A stretch of DNA of 64,000 nucleotides from RPQJ01 sp963762315 (GCA_963762315.1 CAVXKO010000004.1:1054001-1118000), one strand, 5' to 3'; shown: positions 36,655 to 45,558, numbered from the stretch's first letter. Translations and numbers: made by a program. The notes: generated by a model not told the origin, from the sequence alone.

Positions 36655-37413
36655 TCAGGCGGCTTTGGCGCGCTGCTGGCCCGTGACGCGGAAATCGCAC
36701 ACCAGCGGCCGGTGATCCGAAAAGGTCACCTCGGGAATCGAGAACGAATCGATCGCGATGTCGCGCGAGTGCAGGATGAAGTCGAGTTCCATGCGCGGCT
36801 TGCGCGCGGGGTACGAGGGCAGGCGCGCGACATTGGCGCTCTTGAGCCCGGCGGCTTCCATGAACAGCGCGATCTCGTGCTCGCCCCAGAACGTGTTGAA
36901 GTCGCCGGCGACGATGACGGGCTTGGATGAGTTCTTGACGAGTTCGAACAGGTGCCGCAACTGCGCGTGGCGGTGCCGGAACTTGAGCGACAGGTGCACG
37001 AGGAACACGCACAGCTCGTCGAGCTCGAGCTCGATGATCAGCTTCTTGATCCCGGTGTCGAAGTAGTGGAAACGCTCGCCTTCGACGCGCGGCGACGCGA
37101 GGAACGCATTCGCCTGCTTGTTGACGATGGGCACCAGCGTGTTGAACGAGCTGGTGCCGTACTTGCACTGGTAGATCGAGTAGTGGCCGAGCGAGCTGGC
37201 GATGACCTCGGCCTGGTTGACCCGGCGCGAGCGGATCGAGCCGGTGTCGACCTCCACCAGGCCGACGATGTCCGGGTCCTGGGACTTGATGAACCGCGTG
37301 ATACCCTCGAGGACCCGCGGGTTGCTGCGCAGGTAGCCTGCGCCGGGGACGGGCAGGTGAAAGGCGGCCCCCGTTCCGGTCGCGTAGCGGATGTTGTATA
37401 GAAGAAAGCGCAT
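36655..37413 (-). CDS. Endonuclease/exonuclease/phosphatase (EEP) family protein
   Basis: 252 residues with the EEP fold. The starting motif MRFLLYNIRYATG carries the metal-binding Asn. Further motifs are DIVGLVEVD (conserved glutamate), IVAGDFNTFWGEHE (D-x-N) and SDHRPLVCDF (D-H) near the C-terminus. Family members cleave nucleic acids, phosphoinositides or sphingomyelin; the substrate is not evident. There is no signal peptide. It lies 19 bp upstream of the fadJ-like gene on the same strand and is divergent from the TIR-like gene at 37514. Confidence 0.85.
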   Translation of the reverse strand: MRFLLYNIRYATGTGAAFHLPVPGAGYLRSNPRVLEGITRFIKSQDPDIVGLVEVDTGSIRSRRVNQAEVIASSLGHYSIYQCKYGTSSFNTLVPIVNKQANAFLASPRVEGERFHYFDTGIKKLIIELELDELCVFLVHLSLKFRHRHAQLRHLFELVKNSSKPVIVAGDFNTFWGEHEIALFMEAAGLKSANVARLPSYPARKPRMELDFILHSRDIAIDSFSIPEVTFSDHRPLVCDFRVTGQQRAKAA

Positions 37414-37513
37414 CTGTCCGCAATTCTACGTTTCATTGCGGCGAACAGGAACCGAAAAGGCTAGGCTACACTACGCCAGAACCCACCCGCCCTGGGCGGG
37501 TCACGGAGGCATC

Positions 37514-37975
37514 GTGGGCAGCGTGACGCAAAAAAATCCGGTCCGTTTGTTCGTCTGCCATGTCTATCATCCGGACGACGACTACCACCGGATCTTCGAG
37601 TACCTCGAGAGCGCGGACAACTTCTTCTACCTGAACACCTCGACGCCCGACAAACGGCCGCCGGGCGACAAAGAGGCGATCAAGGACGACCTGCGCAAGC
37701 AGATCACGGCGGCGGAGTGCATCCTCGTGCCCGCGTCGCTGTATCGCCGGCACCAGGACTGGGTGGATTTCATGCTTCACTGCGCCAAGGCGTTCGACAA
37801 GCCCGTGGTGGTGCTCGAGCCGTTCGGCTCGCACGACACGATTGCGCCTGCGGTGATGGACATGGGCGATGAAGTCGTGCCCTGGGACAAGCGCCAGTTG
37901 ATCGACGCGATCAAGCGCCAGGCGCGTCACGAAGAGACGACGCGCTTCGATACGATCGAATTCAAGCTCGACTGA
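37514..37975 (+). CDS. TIR-like (MTH538/DUF1863) domain protein
   Basis: 153 residues forming one flavodoxin-like/TIR-like domain: VRLFVCHVYHPDDDYHRIFEYL (strand A and helix), then KDDLRKQITAAECILVPASL and DWVDFMLHCAKAFDKPVVVLEP. This pattern fits MTH538-type TIR-like proteins, a group that includes the ThsB signalling protein of Thoeris defence. The position where NADase TIRs carry a catalytic glutamate reads W-V-D-F, so enzymatic activity is doubtful. GTG 37514 has GGAGG 4 bases upstream; another GTG at 37523 and a far-upstream ATG are less likely. No ThsA-like effector is next to it. Confidence 0.65.
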   Translation: MGSVTQKNPVRLFVCHVYHPDDDYHRIFEYLESADNFFYLNTSTPDKRPPGDKEAIKDDLRKQITAAECILVPASLYRRHQDWVDFMLHCAKAFDKPVVVLEPFGSHDTIAPAVMDMGDEVVPWDKRQLIDAIKRQARHEETTRFDTIEFKLD

Positions 37976-38342
37976 GGAACGCGGGCAATTCGTCTTCGTC
38001 GCCGACCACGCGAAGGCGGGGAAGCGCGGCCGATTCCGGCGCCTCGCGGTTCGCGCCCGACAACATCGTGAACATCGACAGGATGCGCTCGGCATGCGCG
38101 GACGCTTCCTGCTCCGACATCTTGCGCACGGCAACCTCTGCCGCGCACAGGCCGCCCGCGGGCCTGACGCAACTGAATGCCGACTGCAGCGCCGCGAATT
38201 CCACGCAGACTTCGTCGGGAAGGATTTCGCTCTCGACGCCCTGCAGGTGCTCGAGATAGGCCACGATGAGCCTTTGCTTGACCTGGCCGGGACCGACGAG
38301 GACCCGCACCGCGCTGTGAAAGCTGTTCAAGTTGCCAGACAT
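37962..38342 (-). CDS. Conserved hypothetical protein
   Basis: 126 residues, soluble, no signal peptide. The sequence looks like a helical domain (residues 1-95, including KQRLIVAYLEHLQGVESEILP and SEQEASAHAERILSMFTMLSG) followed by a flexible tail with an acidic patch (VVGDEDELPAF). I do not recognise the family. It converges with the TIR-like gene and their 3' ends overlap by 14 bases. Its upstream region (38343-38400) is strikingly AT-rich and likely holds its promoter. Confidence 0.65.
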   Translation of the reverse strand: MSGNLNSFHSAVRVLVGPGQVKQRLIVAYLEHLQGVESEILPDEVCVEFAALQSAFSCVRPAGGLCAAEVAVRKMSEQEASAHAERILSMFTMLSGANREAPESAALPRLRVVGDEDELPAFLSRA

Positions 38343-38699
38343 GCGCCACCCTGACCGTCAAATTATTATTAAGATCAATATCTTATTGTCTTCTGTTAAA
38401 GCATATTCCCGCCGGCCGCCTTGCAGAATTCCGTTGTGGAATCATGGGGCTACAGCCGGAATATACGCCGACTCTAAGGATCTGCAATGAGGACCCTGAA
38501 CCAAAATGGGATTCAGCTCCAATTGCTGCACGAATTGACGGGCCGCGCCTCGTGGAAAACCACAACTCGCCTTGCCCCGGCCGGATCTGAACAATGCGCG
38601 TCGCTGCGTGTCTGTGGCTTGGCAGAGGGTATATTTGCGAGCACCCACTGGCCATCCATGCCGGCGGAGCGGATTTGATCCATTTTGAGGAGACGAGCG
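38343..38699. other. Intergenic promoter region between divergent genes
   Basis: About 357 bp without a convincing gene. 38356-38405 is unusually AT-rich and contains the small inverted repeat AAGAT-CAAT-ATCTT, a possible operator or promoter for the minus-strand gene at 38342. The half near the cytochrome gene has a TATATT at about 38630 that might be a -10 box. The open frames across the region lack ribosome binding sites. Confidence 0.45.
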
Positions 38700-39014
38700 A
38701 TGAATAAGGTTTCCCTGTCGATCCTGGCCCTGGCTGCCGTCATGTTCGCGGCCGGCCCGGCCAACGCCGCCGGCACCGCAGCGGCGGGCAAGACCAAGTC
38801 GGAATCGTGCGTCGACTGCCACGGTGACGACGGCAAGGGCGACGACGAGAATCCTTCGATCGCCGGCCAGGCGCCGGAGAAATTCGTCAAGGCCATGGAG
38901 GAGTACAAGGCCGGCACTCGCACCAAGAGCCAGAAGATGATCAAGGAAGCCAAGAAGCTCAGTTCCCAGGACTTCGCGGACCTCGCGGCGTATTACGCGA
39001 CGCTGAAGCCGTAA
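38700..39014 (+). CDS. Small periplasmic cytochrome c (c4/c553-like)
   Basis: A 104-residue class I cytochrome. The signal peptide (about residues 1-23, ending ANA) is followed by one haem site, CVDCH near residue 37. The distal methionine is in KSQKMIKEAKKLSSQDFADLAAYYATL, a typical c553 C-terminus. It is a periplasmic electron carrier, with the redox partner unknown. ATG 38700 has GAGGAG 7 bases upstream; the TTG at 38685 is only a frame extension. It is followed 97 bp later by the DUF938 gene. Confidence 0.9.
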   Translation: MNKVSLSILALAAVMFAAGPANAAGTAAAGKTKSESCVDCHGDDGKGDDENPSIAGQAPEKFVKAMEEYKAGTRTKSQKMIKEAKKLSSQDFADLAAYYATLKP

Positions 39015-39111
39015 TTCACGCTCAGTTGGGGCGGGTGTCGTCGACTGCGCAATCGCGCAGACTCGCGGCACCTCGCCCTGTTTCGCCCCGAACGCACCTT
39101 CTGCGCGCCGC

Positions 39112-39720
39112 ATGCTCCCTTTCTCGGAAGCATGCGAGCGCAACAAGCAGCCGATCCTCGAGGTTCTTGCCAGGCACCTCCCGGAGAATGCCCGCGTGCT
39201 CGAGATCGGCTCGGGTACGGGCCAGCATGCGGTGCATTTTTCCGGTCGCCTCTCGAAGGTGACGTGGCAGCCTTCCGACCGGGCCGAATACCTTCACGGG
39301 CTCCTGGCCCGCGTCGAGGTGGAGGGTGGGCCCAACCTGCGGCGTCCGATCGAGCTCGACGTCGCGCGTCCTGCGGATTGGCCGGCCCCAGGTGAATTCG
39401 ACGCCGTCTTCACGGCGAATACGCTCCACATCATGTCGTGGCAGCAGGTGGTGGCCCTGATGCACGCTGCCGGTCGCCTGCTGAGTGACGTGCCGTCGGC
39501 ATTCCTGCTGGTCTATGGCCCTTTCCGCTACGATGGTCGCTTCACGACGGCGAGCAACGAAGCGTTCGACCAGATGCTGAAGGGACGCGATCCGGCAAGC
39601 GGCCTGCGGGCGTTCGAAGAGGTCGACGCCGAGGCGGCGATTGCGGGTTTCACGCTGGTCGAGGACTGTGCGATGCCGGCGAACAACCAGATGCTGGTGT
39701 GGAGAAGGAGCGCGCCATGA
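39112..39720 (+). CDS. DUF938 SAM-dependent methyltransferase
   Basis: 202 residues. FSEACERNKQPIL at the N-terminus is the hallmark of DUF938. Motif I is VLEIGSGTGQHAVHF (about residues 29-43) and the acidic end of strand 4 lies in DAVFTANTLHIMSW. The substrate is unknown. ATG of the amidase overlaps its stop by 4 bases, so the two are translationally coupled. Confidence 0.88.
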   Translation: MLPFSEACERNKQPILEVLARHLPENARVLEIGSGTGQHAVHFSGRLSKVTWQPSDRAEYLHGLLARVEVEGGPNLRRPIELDVARPADWPAPGEFDAVFTANTLHIMSWQQVVALMHAAGRLLSDVPSAFLLVYGPFRYDGRFTTASNEAFDQMLKGRDPASGLRAFEEVDAEAAIAGFTLVEDCAMPANNQMLVWRRSAP

Positions 39721-41162
39721 ATCCGTTTGCGACGGCGACCGAGCTCCTGTCGGCCTTGAACAGTGGCGCCGCTTCGGCAACCGAGGTGGTTGAATCCCAT
39801 CTCGCACGGCGCCGCCGTCTAGGACCGCGGGTCAACGCCATCGTCACGACGAACGACGCGGCCGCGCTGCAATCCGCTCGTGCGTGCGACGCAGCTGCCA
39901 CCAGCCCGGACCTCCCTCTGCGCGGGCTGCCCGTCACTATCAAGGATGCCATCCACGTCGCAGGCCTGCCTACCACCGGAGGCATGATCGAACCGGCCAA
40001 GGCGGTTGCCGCCGAAGATGCGCCAAACGTGCAACAGTTGCGCAGCGCGGGCGCAATCTTCCTCGGCAAGACCAACGTGCCCGTGGCGAACTCGGACTGG
40101 CAGAGCGTGAACCCGCTGTTCGGCCGGACGGTCAATCCCTGGAATGCAGAACTCACTCCCGGCGGCAGCACTGGGGGCGGTGCGGCGGCTCTTGCAGCGG
40201 GCCTGACGACCGCCGAACTCGGCAGCGACATCGGCGGATCGATCCGGATTCCGGCTGCGTTCTGTGGCCTGTACGGCCACAAGCCGACGTCGTCAGCCGT
40301 GCCTCGAGGGGGGCATTTCCCCGGCCAGAATATTGCGAATCCCGCGCGCGGGATGGCAGTGCAGGGACCACTCGCGCGTGGTGCAGCCGATCTCGAGCTG
40401 CTGTTTCGCACGCTTTGCCGCGCCGAGGGCCTCGAAGGCAAGGGCTGGCGGCCGGCCCTGCCGGCCGCACGCTTCGAACGGCTGGCGGATTGCCGAGTTG
40501 GAATCCTGCAAGTGCCGCAATGGATTGCGGTGGACGATGCAATCCTCGACGCGCGCCAGCACGTGAGCGACAGGCTCGCCCGCTCCGGCGCGAGGGTAAG
40601 CGAATTCGACGCCGCGCCCTGGTTCGGCGACTTCAGCGAGCACTACCGGCAATACCTGGTCGTGCTGCAGTGCCTGCTCGGAGGCAGCTTGCCGCAGGCA
40701 ACGCGCGCGAAGGCGGCGGCGAAGATGCGCGGTTATTCCGATCCTTTCCTGGCCGCCGTGGCGGACGGGCTGGAGGCCGGCGCTGGGGTGCTGGTCGACC
40801 TGCTCGAGACGTTCGAGCGTTACAAGACCGCCTGGGAGGGCATTTTCGAACGAGTGGACGTGCTGTTGCTGCCGGTCTGCAGCAGCAACGCCTTTGCCCA
40901 CGACGACGGTTACTTCTACGAGCGCACGCTGCCGATCAACGGCCAGTCGATGCCGTATTACCGCCTGAGCGCGCTGCCTGCGCTGGCATCCGTGAGCGGC
41001 CTGCCGGCGAGCGTCTTCCCGACCGGTCGGTTCGCGACGAACGGGAGCCCGATCGGACTGCAGGTGATGGGCGCCTATCTCGAGGACCTCACGACGCTGC
41101 GTTTCGCGCAACTCATGGAGCAGGAACTGGGCGGGTTCACGGCGCCGCCGGGGTTCGACTGA
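39717..41162 (+). CDS. Amidase-signature family amidase
   Basis: 481 residues. The Ser-cisSer-Lys catalytic set is visible: lysine in PVTIKDAIHV (about residue 78), cis-serine in PGGSTGGGAAALAAGL (about 152) and the nucleophile in GSDIGGSIRIPAAFCG (about 176). The common GGSSGG motif is GGSTGG here. It hydrolyses an amide of unknown identity; GatA function is unlikely because no gatB/gatC is nearby. ATG 39717 overlaps the DUF938 stop. An acyl-CoA ligase follows 61 bp downstream. Confidence 0.88.
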   Translation: MNPFATATELLSALNSGAASATEVVESHLARRRRLGPRVNAIVTTNDAAALQSARACDAAATSPDLPLRGLPVTIKDAIHVAGLPTTGGMIEPAKAVAAEDAPNVQQLRSAGAIFLGKTNVPVANSDWQSVNPLFGRTVNPWNAELTPGGSTGGGAAALAAGLTTAELGSDIGGSIRIPAAFCGLYGHKPTSSAVPRGGHFPGQNIANPARGMAVQGPLARGAADLELLFRTLCRAEGLEGKGWRPALPAARFERLADCRVGILQVPQWIAVDDAILDARQHVSDRLARSGARVSEFDAAPWFGDFSEHYRQYLVVLQCLLGGSLPQATRAKAAAKMRGYSDPFLAAVADGLEAGAGVLVDLLETFERYKTAWEGIFERVDVLLLPVCSSNAFAHDDGYFYERTLPINGQSMPYYRLSALPALASVSGLPASVFPTGRFATNGSPIGLQVMGAYLEDLTTLRFAQLMEQELGGFTAPPGFD

Positions 41163-41223
41163 TCGCGGCGGCCGAGGGGCGCTTGGACAAGCGCCGGTGC
41201 GTCCCGGCATAGTTGGCAGCACC

Positions 41224-42795
41224 ATGGAAACACCGCTGACTCCGCTCGAGTTCTTCCGCCGGGCACGTAAGCTGCACGCGTCGCGAGAAGCCGTCGTCGA
41301 CGGCGACTTGCGCCTGACCTACGCCCAGTTCGGCGAGCGCTGCGACCGCTGGTCCGCGGCCTTGTCGAGACTCGGCATCCGCAAGGGCGATCGCGTCGCG
41401 ACGATCGCGCCCAACACCCACCAGCACCTCGAGCAGTACTACGCGGTGCCGCAGATCGGCGCGGTGATCGTGCCGATGAACTACCGGCTGGTGCCGGACG
41501 ACTTCGTCTACCTCGCCAACCACAGCGGTTCGCGCGTGCTGTGCGCGCACTCGGAGTACCTCGATGCGGTGGACGGCGTGCGCGACCGCATGACGACCGT
41601 CGAGCACTTCGTCGCCCTCGAAGGAAGCAAGCCGGGCTGGCTGAATTACGAAGACCTGGTCGCGCAGGGCGACGGCCGCTTCGAGCGACCGGTGATCGAG
41701 GAGGGCGACCTGCTGGCCCTCAACTACACGAGCGGCACGACCTCCCGGCCGAAGGGAGTGATGATCACTCACCGCAATGCGTGGGTGAACGCCATCGGCA
41801 CGCTCGTGCACTGGCCGATGACCCCGGCAGACCGGTATCTGTGGACGCTCCCGATGTTCCACGCGAACGGCTGGACGTTCACCTGGATCGTGACGGCCGT
41901 GGGCGCCACGCACGTCTGCCTGCGGCGCGTCGATGCGGAAACGATTTACAGGCACATCAATGACGAGCGCGTCACGACACTCTGCGCAGCCCCAACCGTG
42001 CTCATCGGCATCGCGAACGGCCCCGAGGCCCAGCGCCAGACCTTGCGCCGTGGCCTGCGGCTCCTCACGGCCGGAGCGCCGCCGGCCGCGGCCACGATCG
42101 AACGGGTCGAGGGCGATCTCGGCTGGAACGTCACGCAGGTGTACGGCCTGACGGAAACCGCACCGCTCATCACCGTCTGCGAGCCGCTGCCCGAGCACGC
42201 ATCGCTCGAGCCTGCGGCGCGCGCGAAGGTGAAGGCGCTGACGGGAGTCGAACTCATCACGTCGGGCGAGTTGCGCGTCGTGGACGAAGCAATGTGCGAC
42301 GTGCCCTGGGACGGCGCCACGATGGGCGAGATCGTCGCGCGCGGCAACGTCGTGATGCAGGGGTACTACGACGATCCGGAGGCGACCGAGAAGGCGTTCC
42401 GCGGCGGCTGGTTCCACAGCGGCGACGCCGCGGTGGTGCACCCGAGCGGGTACGTCGAGATCCGGGACCGCTTCAAGGACGTGATCATCAGCGGCGGCGA
42501 GAACATTTCCTCGATCGAGGTGGAAGGCGCGTTGCTGCGCCATCCGGCCGTGCTGGAGGTTGCCGTGGTCGGGATGCCGCACGAGAAATGGGGCGAGTCG
42601 CCCCACGCCTTCGTGGTGCTGCGGCCGGGCGCCGAGGCCACCGCGGAGCAACTCAAGGAGTTCGCCCGCAGCGTGCTGGCGCACTTCAAGGTCCCGACGG
42701 CCTACACGTTCGTGACGGAGTTGCCGAAGACAACCACGGGAAAGATCCAGAAGTTCGTGCTGCGTGGAGGCAAGGCGGCCATCGCCCGGCAGTAG
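41224..42795 (+). CDS. Medium/long-chain acyl-CoA ligase (AMP-binding)
   Basis: 523 residues of the ANL superfamily. The ATP/AMP P-loop is YTSGTTSRPKGVMITHRN (about residues 169-186), where the usual glycine after TT is serine. VYGLTETAP (about 304) is the A5 motif. GDAAVVHPSGYVEIRDRFKDV (about 400-420) is A7-A8, and the C-terminal catalytic lysine is in TTGKIQKF. It activates a carboxylic acid to its CoA thioester. ATG 41224 was chosen over the upstream in-frame GTG at 41197. It probably acts with the upstream amidase, which would release the acid. Confidence 0.9.
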   Translation: METPLTPLEFFRRARKLHASREAVVDGDLRLTYAQFGERCDRWSAALSRLGIRKGDRVATIAPNTHQHLEQYYAVPQIGAVIVPMNYRLVPDDFVYLANHSGSRVLCAHSEYLDAVDGVRDRMTTVEHFVALEGSKPGWLNYEDLVAQGDGRFERPVIEEGDLLALNYTSGTTSRPKGVMITHRNAWVNAIGTLVHWPMTPADRYLWTLPMFHANGWTFTWIVTAVGATHVCLRRVDAETIYRHINDERVTTLCAAPTVLIGIANGPEAQRQTLRRGLRLLTAGAPPAAATIERVEGDLGWNVTQVYGLTETAPLITVCEPLPEHASLEPAARAKVKALTGVELITSGELRVVDEAMCDVPWDGATMGEIVARGNVVMQGYYDDPEATEKAFRGGWFHSGDAAVVHPSGYVEIRDRFKDVIISGGENISSIEVEGALLRHPAVLEVAVVGMPHEKWGESPHAFVVLRPGAEATAEQLKEFARSVLAHFKVPTAYTFVTELPKTTTGKIQKFVLRGGKAAIARQ

Positions 42796-42876
42796 TTGCC
42801 GCTCTTGCAAATGGTCCGCACGGCAATATTCTAGGGACGATCGATCCGCCGCCCGCCTACGCAAGAAGTACCGCAC

Positions 42877-43419
42877 TTGTCGAACATCCTCCTGCTGTAT
42901 TTCAGCGTCTACGGACAGACGAGGAAGATCTGCGAAACCCTCAAGACCGAGCTGGCCGCCCAAGGCGTGGCGGTAGAACTGCGGCCGTTGGCCGAAGCCG
43001 GCGAAGGCCTCGAACGGTACGACGCCATCGTGATCGGCGCGAGCATCCGGCATGGCAAGCACAACCCGGCCGTGTTCGAGTTCATCGCGCAGCATCGCGC
43101 GTTGCTCGAGAGCAAGCCGAGCGGCTTCTTCTCCGTGAACCTGGTGGCACGCAAGCCGGCGAAGAACACGCCCGAGACCAATCCGTACACGAAGGCATTC
43201 GTCTCGCGCTCGCCATGGAAGCCGAACCTGCTCGGCGTGTTCGGCGGCAACCTGGACTACCAGCGCTACAAGCCGTTCGATCGGGCCGCGATCCGCTTCA
43301 TCATGTGGATCACCAAGGGCCCCACCGATCCGCACACGAACGTCGAGTTCACCGACTGGAACCAGGTGCGGCGCTTCGCAGGCCAGATTGCTGCGCTGGC
43401 CGGCCAGCGCAGTCCCTGA
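42877..43419 (+). CDS. hemG: Menaquinone/quinone-dependent protoporphyrinogen IX dehydrogenase (flavodoxin type)
   Basis: The 180-residue flavodoxin-like protein is about the length of E. coli HemG (181). The FMN phosphate loop is FSVYGQTRKICETL (about residues 8-21), and IVIGASIRHGKHNPAVFEF and the long-chain loop PWKPNLLGVFGGNLDYQRY fit HemG. It oxidises protoporphyrinogen IX in haem synthesis and passes electrons to quinone. Start TTG 42877. It is followed 7 bp later by a b561-like membrane protein and then an RNA methyltransferase. Confidence 0.9.
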   Translation: MSNILLLYFSVYGQTRKICETLKTELAAQGVAVELRPLAEAGEGLERYDAIVIGASIRHGKHNPAVFEFIAQHRALLESKPSGFFSVNLVARKPAKNTPETNPYTKAFVSRSPWKPNLLGVFGGNLDYQRYKPFDRAAIRFIMWITKGPTDPHTNVEFTDWNQVRRFAGQIAALAGQRSP

Positions 43420-43426
43420 GCCTGGC

Positions 43427-43942
43427 GTGGATACCGGCCGTGACACGCTGACCGGGCGCTTGCACGCGGCCGTTGCCTTCGTGTCGGCCTGGCTCGTCCT
43501 CACCAGCCCGTGGATCGGAATGTACCGGCGCATGCCCGACGACGCGGGCTTCCTGAACACGAGCCACGTGGTGCTGGGAATTGCCGCGCTCGCGGTTGCT
43601 GCTCCGTACTTCGTTTCATGCGTGCGTGCCGGGAAGTGGCGGTTGTACTTTCCCTGGCTGGCGGGACAGGGCGGCGGAGCACTGCGTGATCTCGCCGGGC
43701 TCTGCCGGGGCCGGATCCCTGCGTCGGAAGGCGGCGGTCTGTTCGCCGTCGTCGAGGGGTTCGCGCTGCTTCTTCTGCTCGTCACGGCGGCGACGGGCGC
43801 GGCATGGTTCTTCACGCACGGTTCCGGCGACGCCCTCGCCTGGCGGAGCATTCACATCGTTGCGGCGCGAATCTTCATCGTCATGGCCGTGACGCACGTG
43901 ATTGCGGTGTCGTTGCACCTGCTCGAACTCGTCCGCGACTGA
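43427..43942 (+). CDS. Cytochrome b561-like membrane protein
   Basis: 171 residues with four hydrophobic helices, each with a histidine in a place suited to bind haem b: HAAVAFVSAWLV, TSHVVLGIAALA, SIHIVAARIFIV and THVIAVSLHLLEL. The fold resembles prokaryotic b561/DUF4405-type proteins that pass electrons between the periplasm or quinone pool and a soluble partner. Start GTG 43427. Its place directly after hemG suggests it could be the membrane electron acceptor of HemG (inference). Its stop abuts the next gene's ATG. Confidence 0.75.
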   Translation: MDTGRDTLTGRLHAAVAFVSAWLVLTSPWIGMYRRMPDDAGFLNTSHVVLGIAALAVAAPYFVSCVRAGKWRLYFPWLAGQGGGALRDLAGLCRGRIPASEGGGLFAVVEGFALLLLLVTAATGAAWFFTHGSGDALAWRSIHIVAARIFIVMAVTHVIAVSLHLLELVRD

Positions 43943-45115
43943 ATGCGCCTGGTCGCCACGTGTCCGGAGGAGACCAAGCCGGCGCTCGAGATGGAGCTCG
44001 AGGCGCTCGGTGCGACGAACCTGTCGCCCGGTTTTCGCGCGGTTGAATTCGATGCGGACGACGCGCTCTTCTACGAGCTGCACCTGAAGCTGCGCACGGC
44101 GAGCCGCATCCTGCGCGTCCTGAAGGACGTGCCGGCCAAGTCGCCGCCGATGCTGCATTCGCAGGCGAGGCGCATCCACTGGCACGAGCTGTTCGACGCT
44201 CAGCATGGGTTCATGGTGGAGAGCCTCGGTGCCGATACCGAAGGTGGCGGCATGCCGCCCAGGCAGGTAATCACGCAGGTGCGCGAGGCAATCCTCGACG
44301 AGTTCGAACGCAGTGTCGGCCGGCGCCCGAAAGTCGATGTGGTCGAGCCCAAGGTCGTGGTGGTCGCGCATCTCGCGAACGGCCGGTGCATGTTGAGCCT
44401 CGACACGTCCGGCAAGTCGCTGCACAAGCGCGGCTACCGCGAGTCGGGACACCCTGCGCCGCTCAAGGAGACGCTGGCCGCAGCCATCCTTCAGTTCGCC
44501 GGTTACGACGGAACGCAGGCGTTCCTCGACCCGATGTGCGGCAGCGGCACGCTCGCGATCGAAGCCGCGATGATCGCCATGCGCAAGGCCCCGCGCATCC
44601 ACCGCAAGAAGGGCGAATTCTACTTCGAATGGCTCAAGTCGCTCGACCGCGAGCTGTGGCGCGCCACGCAGGACCGGGTGCGGGCAGAGAAACTGGAGGC
44701 GCCGCCGGCCCCCGTCGTCGCTTCGGACATCGATCCGAAGTTCGTGGCGATGGCGCAGAAGAGCGCGCTCAAGGCCCGCGTCGAGAAGTACATGACGTTT
44801 CGCACGGGGCGGTTCCAGGACATCGAGCCGCCGGCGGGGTCCGGACTGCTCGTCACCAATCTGCCGTACGGCGATCGCATCGGCGGCACCGAGGGCGACA
44901 TCCGCCAGCTCTACGAAGAGGTCGGCGATACGCTGAAGAAACGCTTCGCGGGATGGCGTGCCGTGATCCTGGCCGCCTCGAACTCGCCCTACAAGGCGAT
45001 CGGCCTGAAGCCCGAGCGAAGCATTGCGCTTATGAACGGCAGCATTTCCTGCCGTCTGCTGTTCTTCGAGCTCTATGCGGGCAGCCGCCAGTCGCCGCGC
45101 GACAGCCGTCCGTAA
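43943..45115 (+). CDS. THUMP-domain 23S rRNA guanine-N2 methyltransferase (RlmL N-terminal type)
   Basis: 390 residues: a ferredoxin-like and THUMP RNA-binding region (about 1-165), then a Rossmann methyltransferase with FLDPMCGSGTLAIEAAM (motif I), VVASDIDPKF and the catalytic NLPYGDRIG (N-L-P-Y). It matches the RlmL half of E. coli RlmKL, which makes m2G2445. The C-terminal RlmK half is absent, so RlmK must be separate or missing. The ATG follows the b561 stop with zero spacing. Confidence 0.88.
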   Translation: MRLVATCPEETKPALEMELEALGATNLSPGFRAVEFDADDALFYELHLKLRTASRILRVLKDVPAKSPPMLHSQARRIHWHELFDAQHGFMVESLGADTEGGGMPPRQVITQVREAILDEFERSVGRRPKVDVVEPKVVVVAHLANGRCMLSLDTSGKSLHKRGYRESGHPAPLKETLAAAILQFAGYDGTQAFLDPMCGSGTLAIEAAMIAMRKAPRIHRKKGEFYFEWLKSLDRELWRATQDRVRAEKLEAPPAPVVASDIDPKFVAMAQKSALKARVEKYMTFRTGRFQDIEPPAGSGLLVTNLPYGDRIGGTEGDIRQLYEEVGDTLKKRFAGWRAVILAASNSPYKAIGLKPERSIALMNGSISCRLLFFELYAGSRQSPRDSRP

Positions 45116-45229
45116 CACGCCGCATGCCGGGTGACGGCCTGTCATCGGGTCGTCTCATTGACGCTCGAGGGGCCGATGGTCTATTGATGCCAGCCGAACT
45201 GACCCTGCCGCCGCGAAGAGGGCGCCCCA

Positions 45230-45547
45230 ATGGCCGGTGTGAAGCTGCACGTGCTATACCCGTATCCGCTCGACACCGAAATGTTCGACCGCGACTACGA
45301 GGCCCACCTCCGTCTTCTGCACGCGAGGATGCAGATCCCGGCGGACGCCCGGCCGTACGCCGTGACTCGTTTCGGCGAACTGCCGCAGGGCAAGCCGGCG
45401 TACTATCAGATGTTCACGATGCCGTTCCCGTCCGCCGAGGCCCTGCAGCAGGCGATGGGCTCGCGCGAGATGCAGGAAGTGGCGGCAGACGCCGCGAGGA
45501 TCTCGTCGGGCGGCCCGCCCGTCGTGCTCGTGGGCTCGAATGAATAA
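45230..45547 (+). CDS. EthD-family protein
   Basis: A 105-residue dimeric alpha/beta-barrel-type (ferredoxin-like) protein. KLHVLYPYPLDTEMFDRDYE and HLRLLHARMQIP at the start and QMFTMPFPSAEALQQAM in the middle fit the EthD family, whose members help in degradation of ethers or polyketide-type compounds, often without known catalysis. It is 11 bp before the MDR oxidoreductase gene and probably co-transcribed. Confidence 0.85.
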   Translation: MAGVKLHVLYPYPLDTEMFDRDYEAHLRLLHARMQIPADARPYAVTRFGELPQGKPAYYQMFTMPFPSAEALQQAMGSREMQEVAADAARISSGGPPVVLVGSNE

Positions 45548-45558
45548 GGAAGGAATCG

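Noticed and set aside
37514..38342. Thoeris defence system
   Set aside because: A TIR-like protein is present but no ThsA (SLOG or Sir2-type effector) is nearby, and the catalytic glutamate seems missing.
38356..38405. FNR/ANR box before the unknown gene at 38342
   Set aside because: Only the TTGAT half matches; the second half departs from ATCAA at several positions.
41137..43851. A 904-residue open frame on the minus strand
   Set aside because: It runs antisense to the acyl-CoA ligase, hemG and b561 genes, has no family signature and reflects GC-rich codon structure in the real genes.
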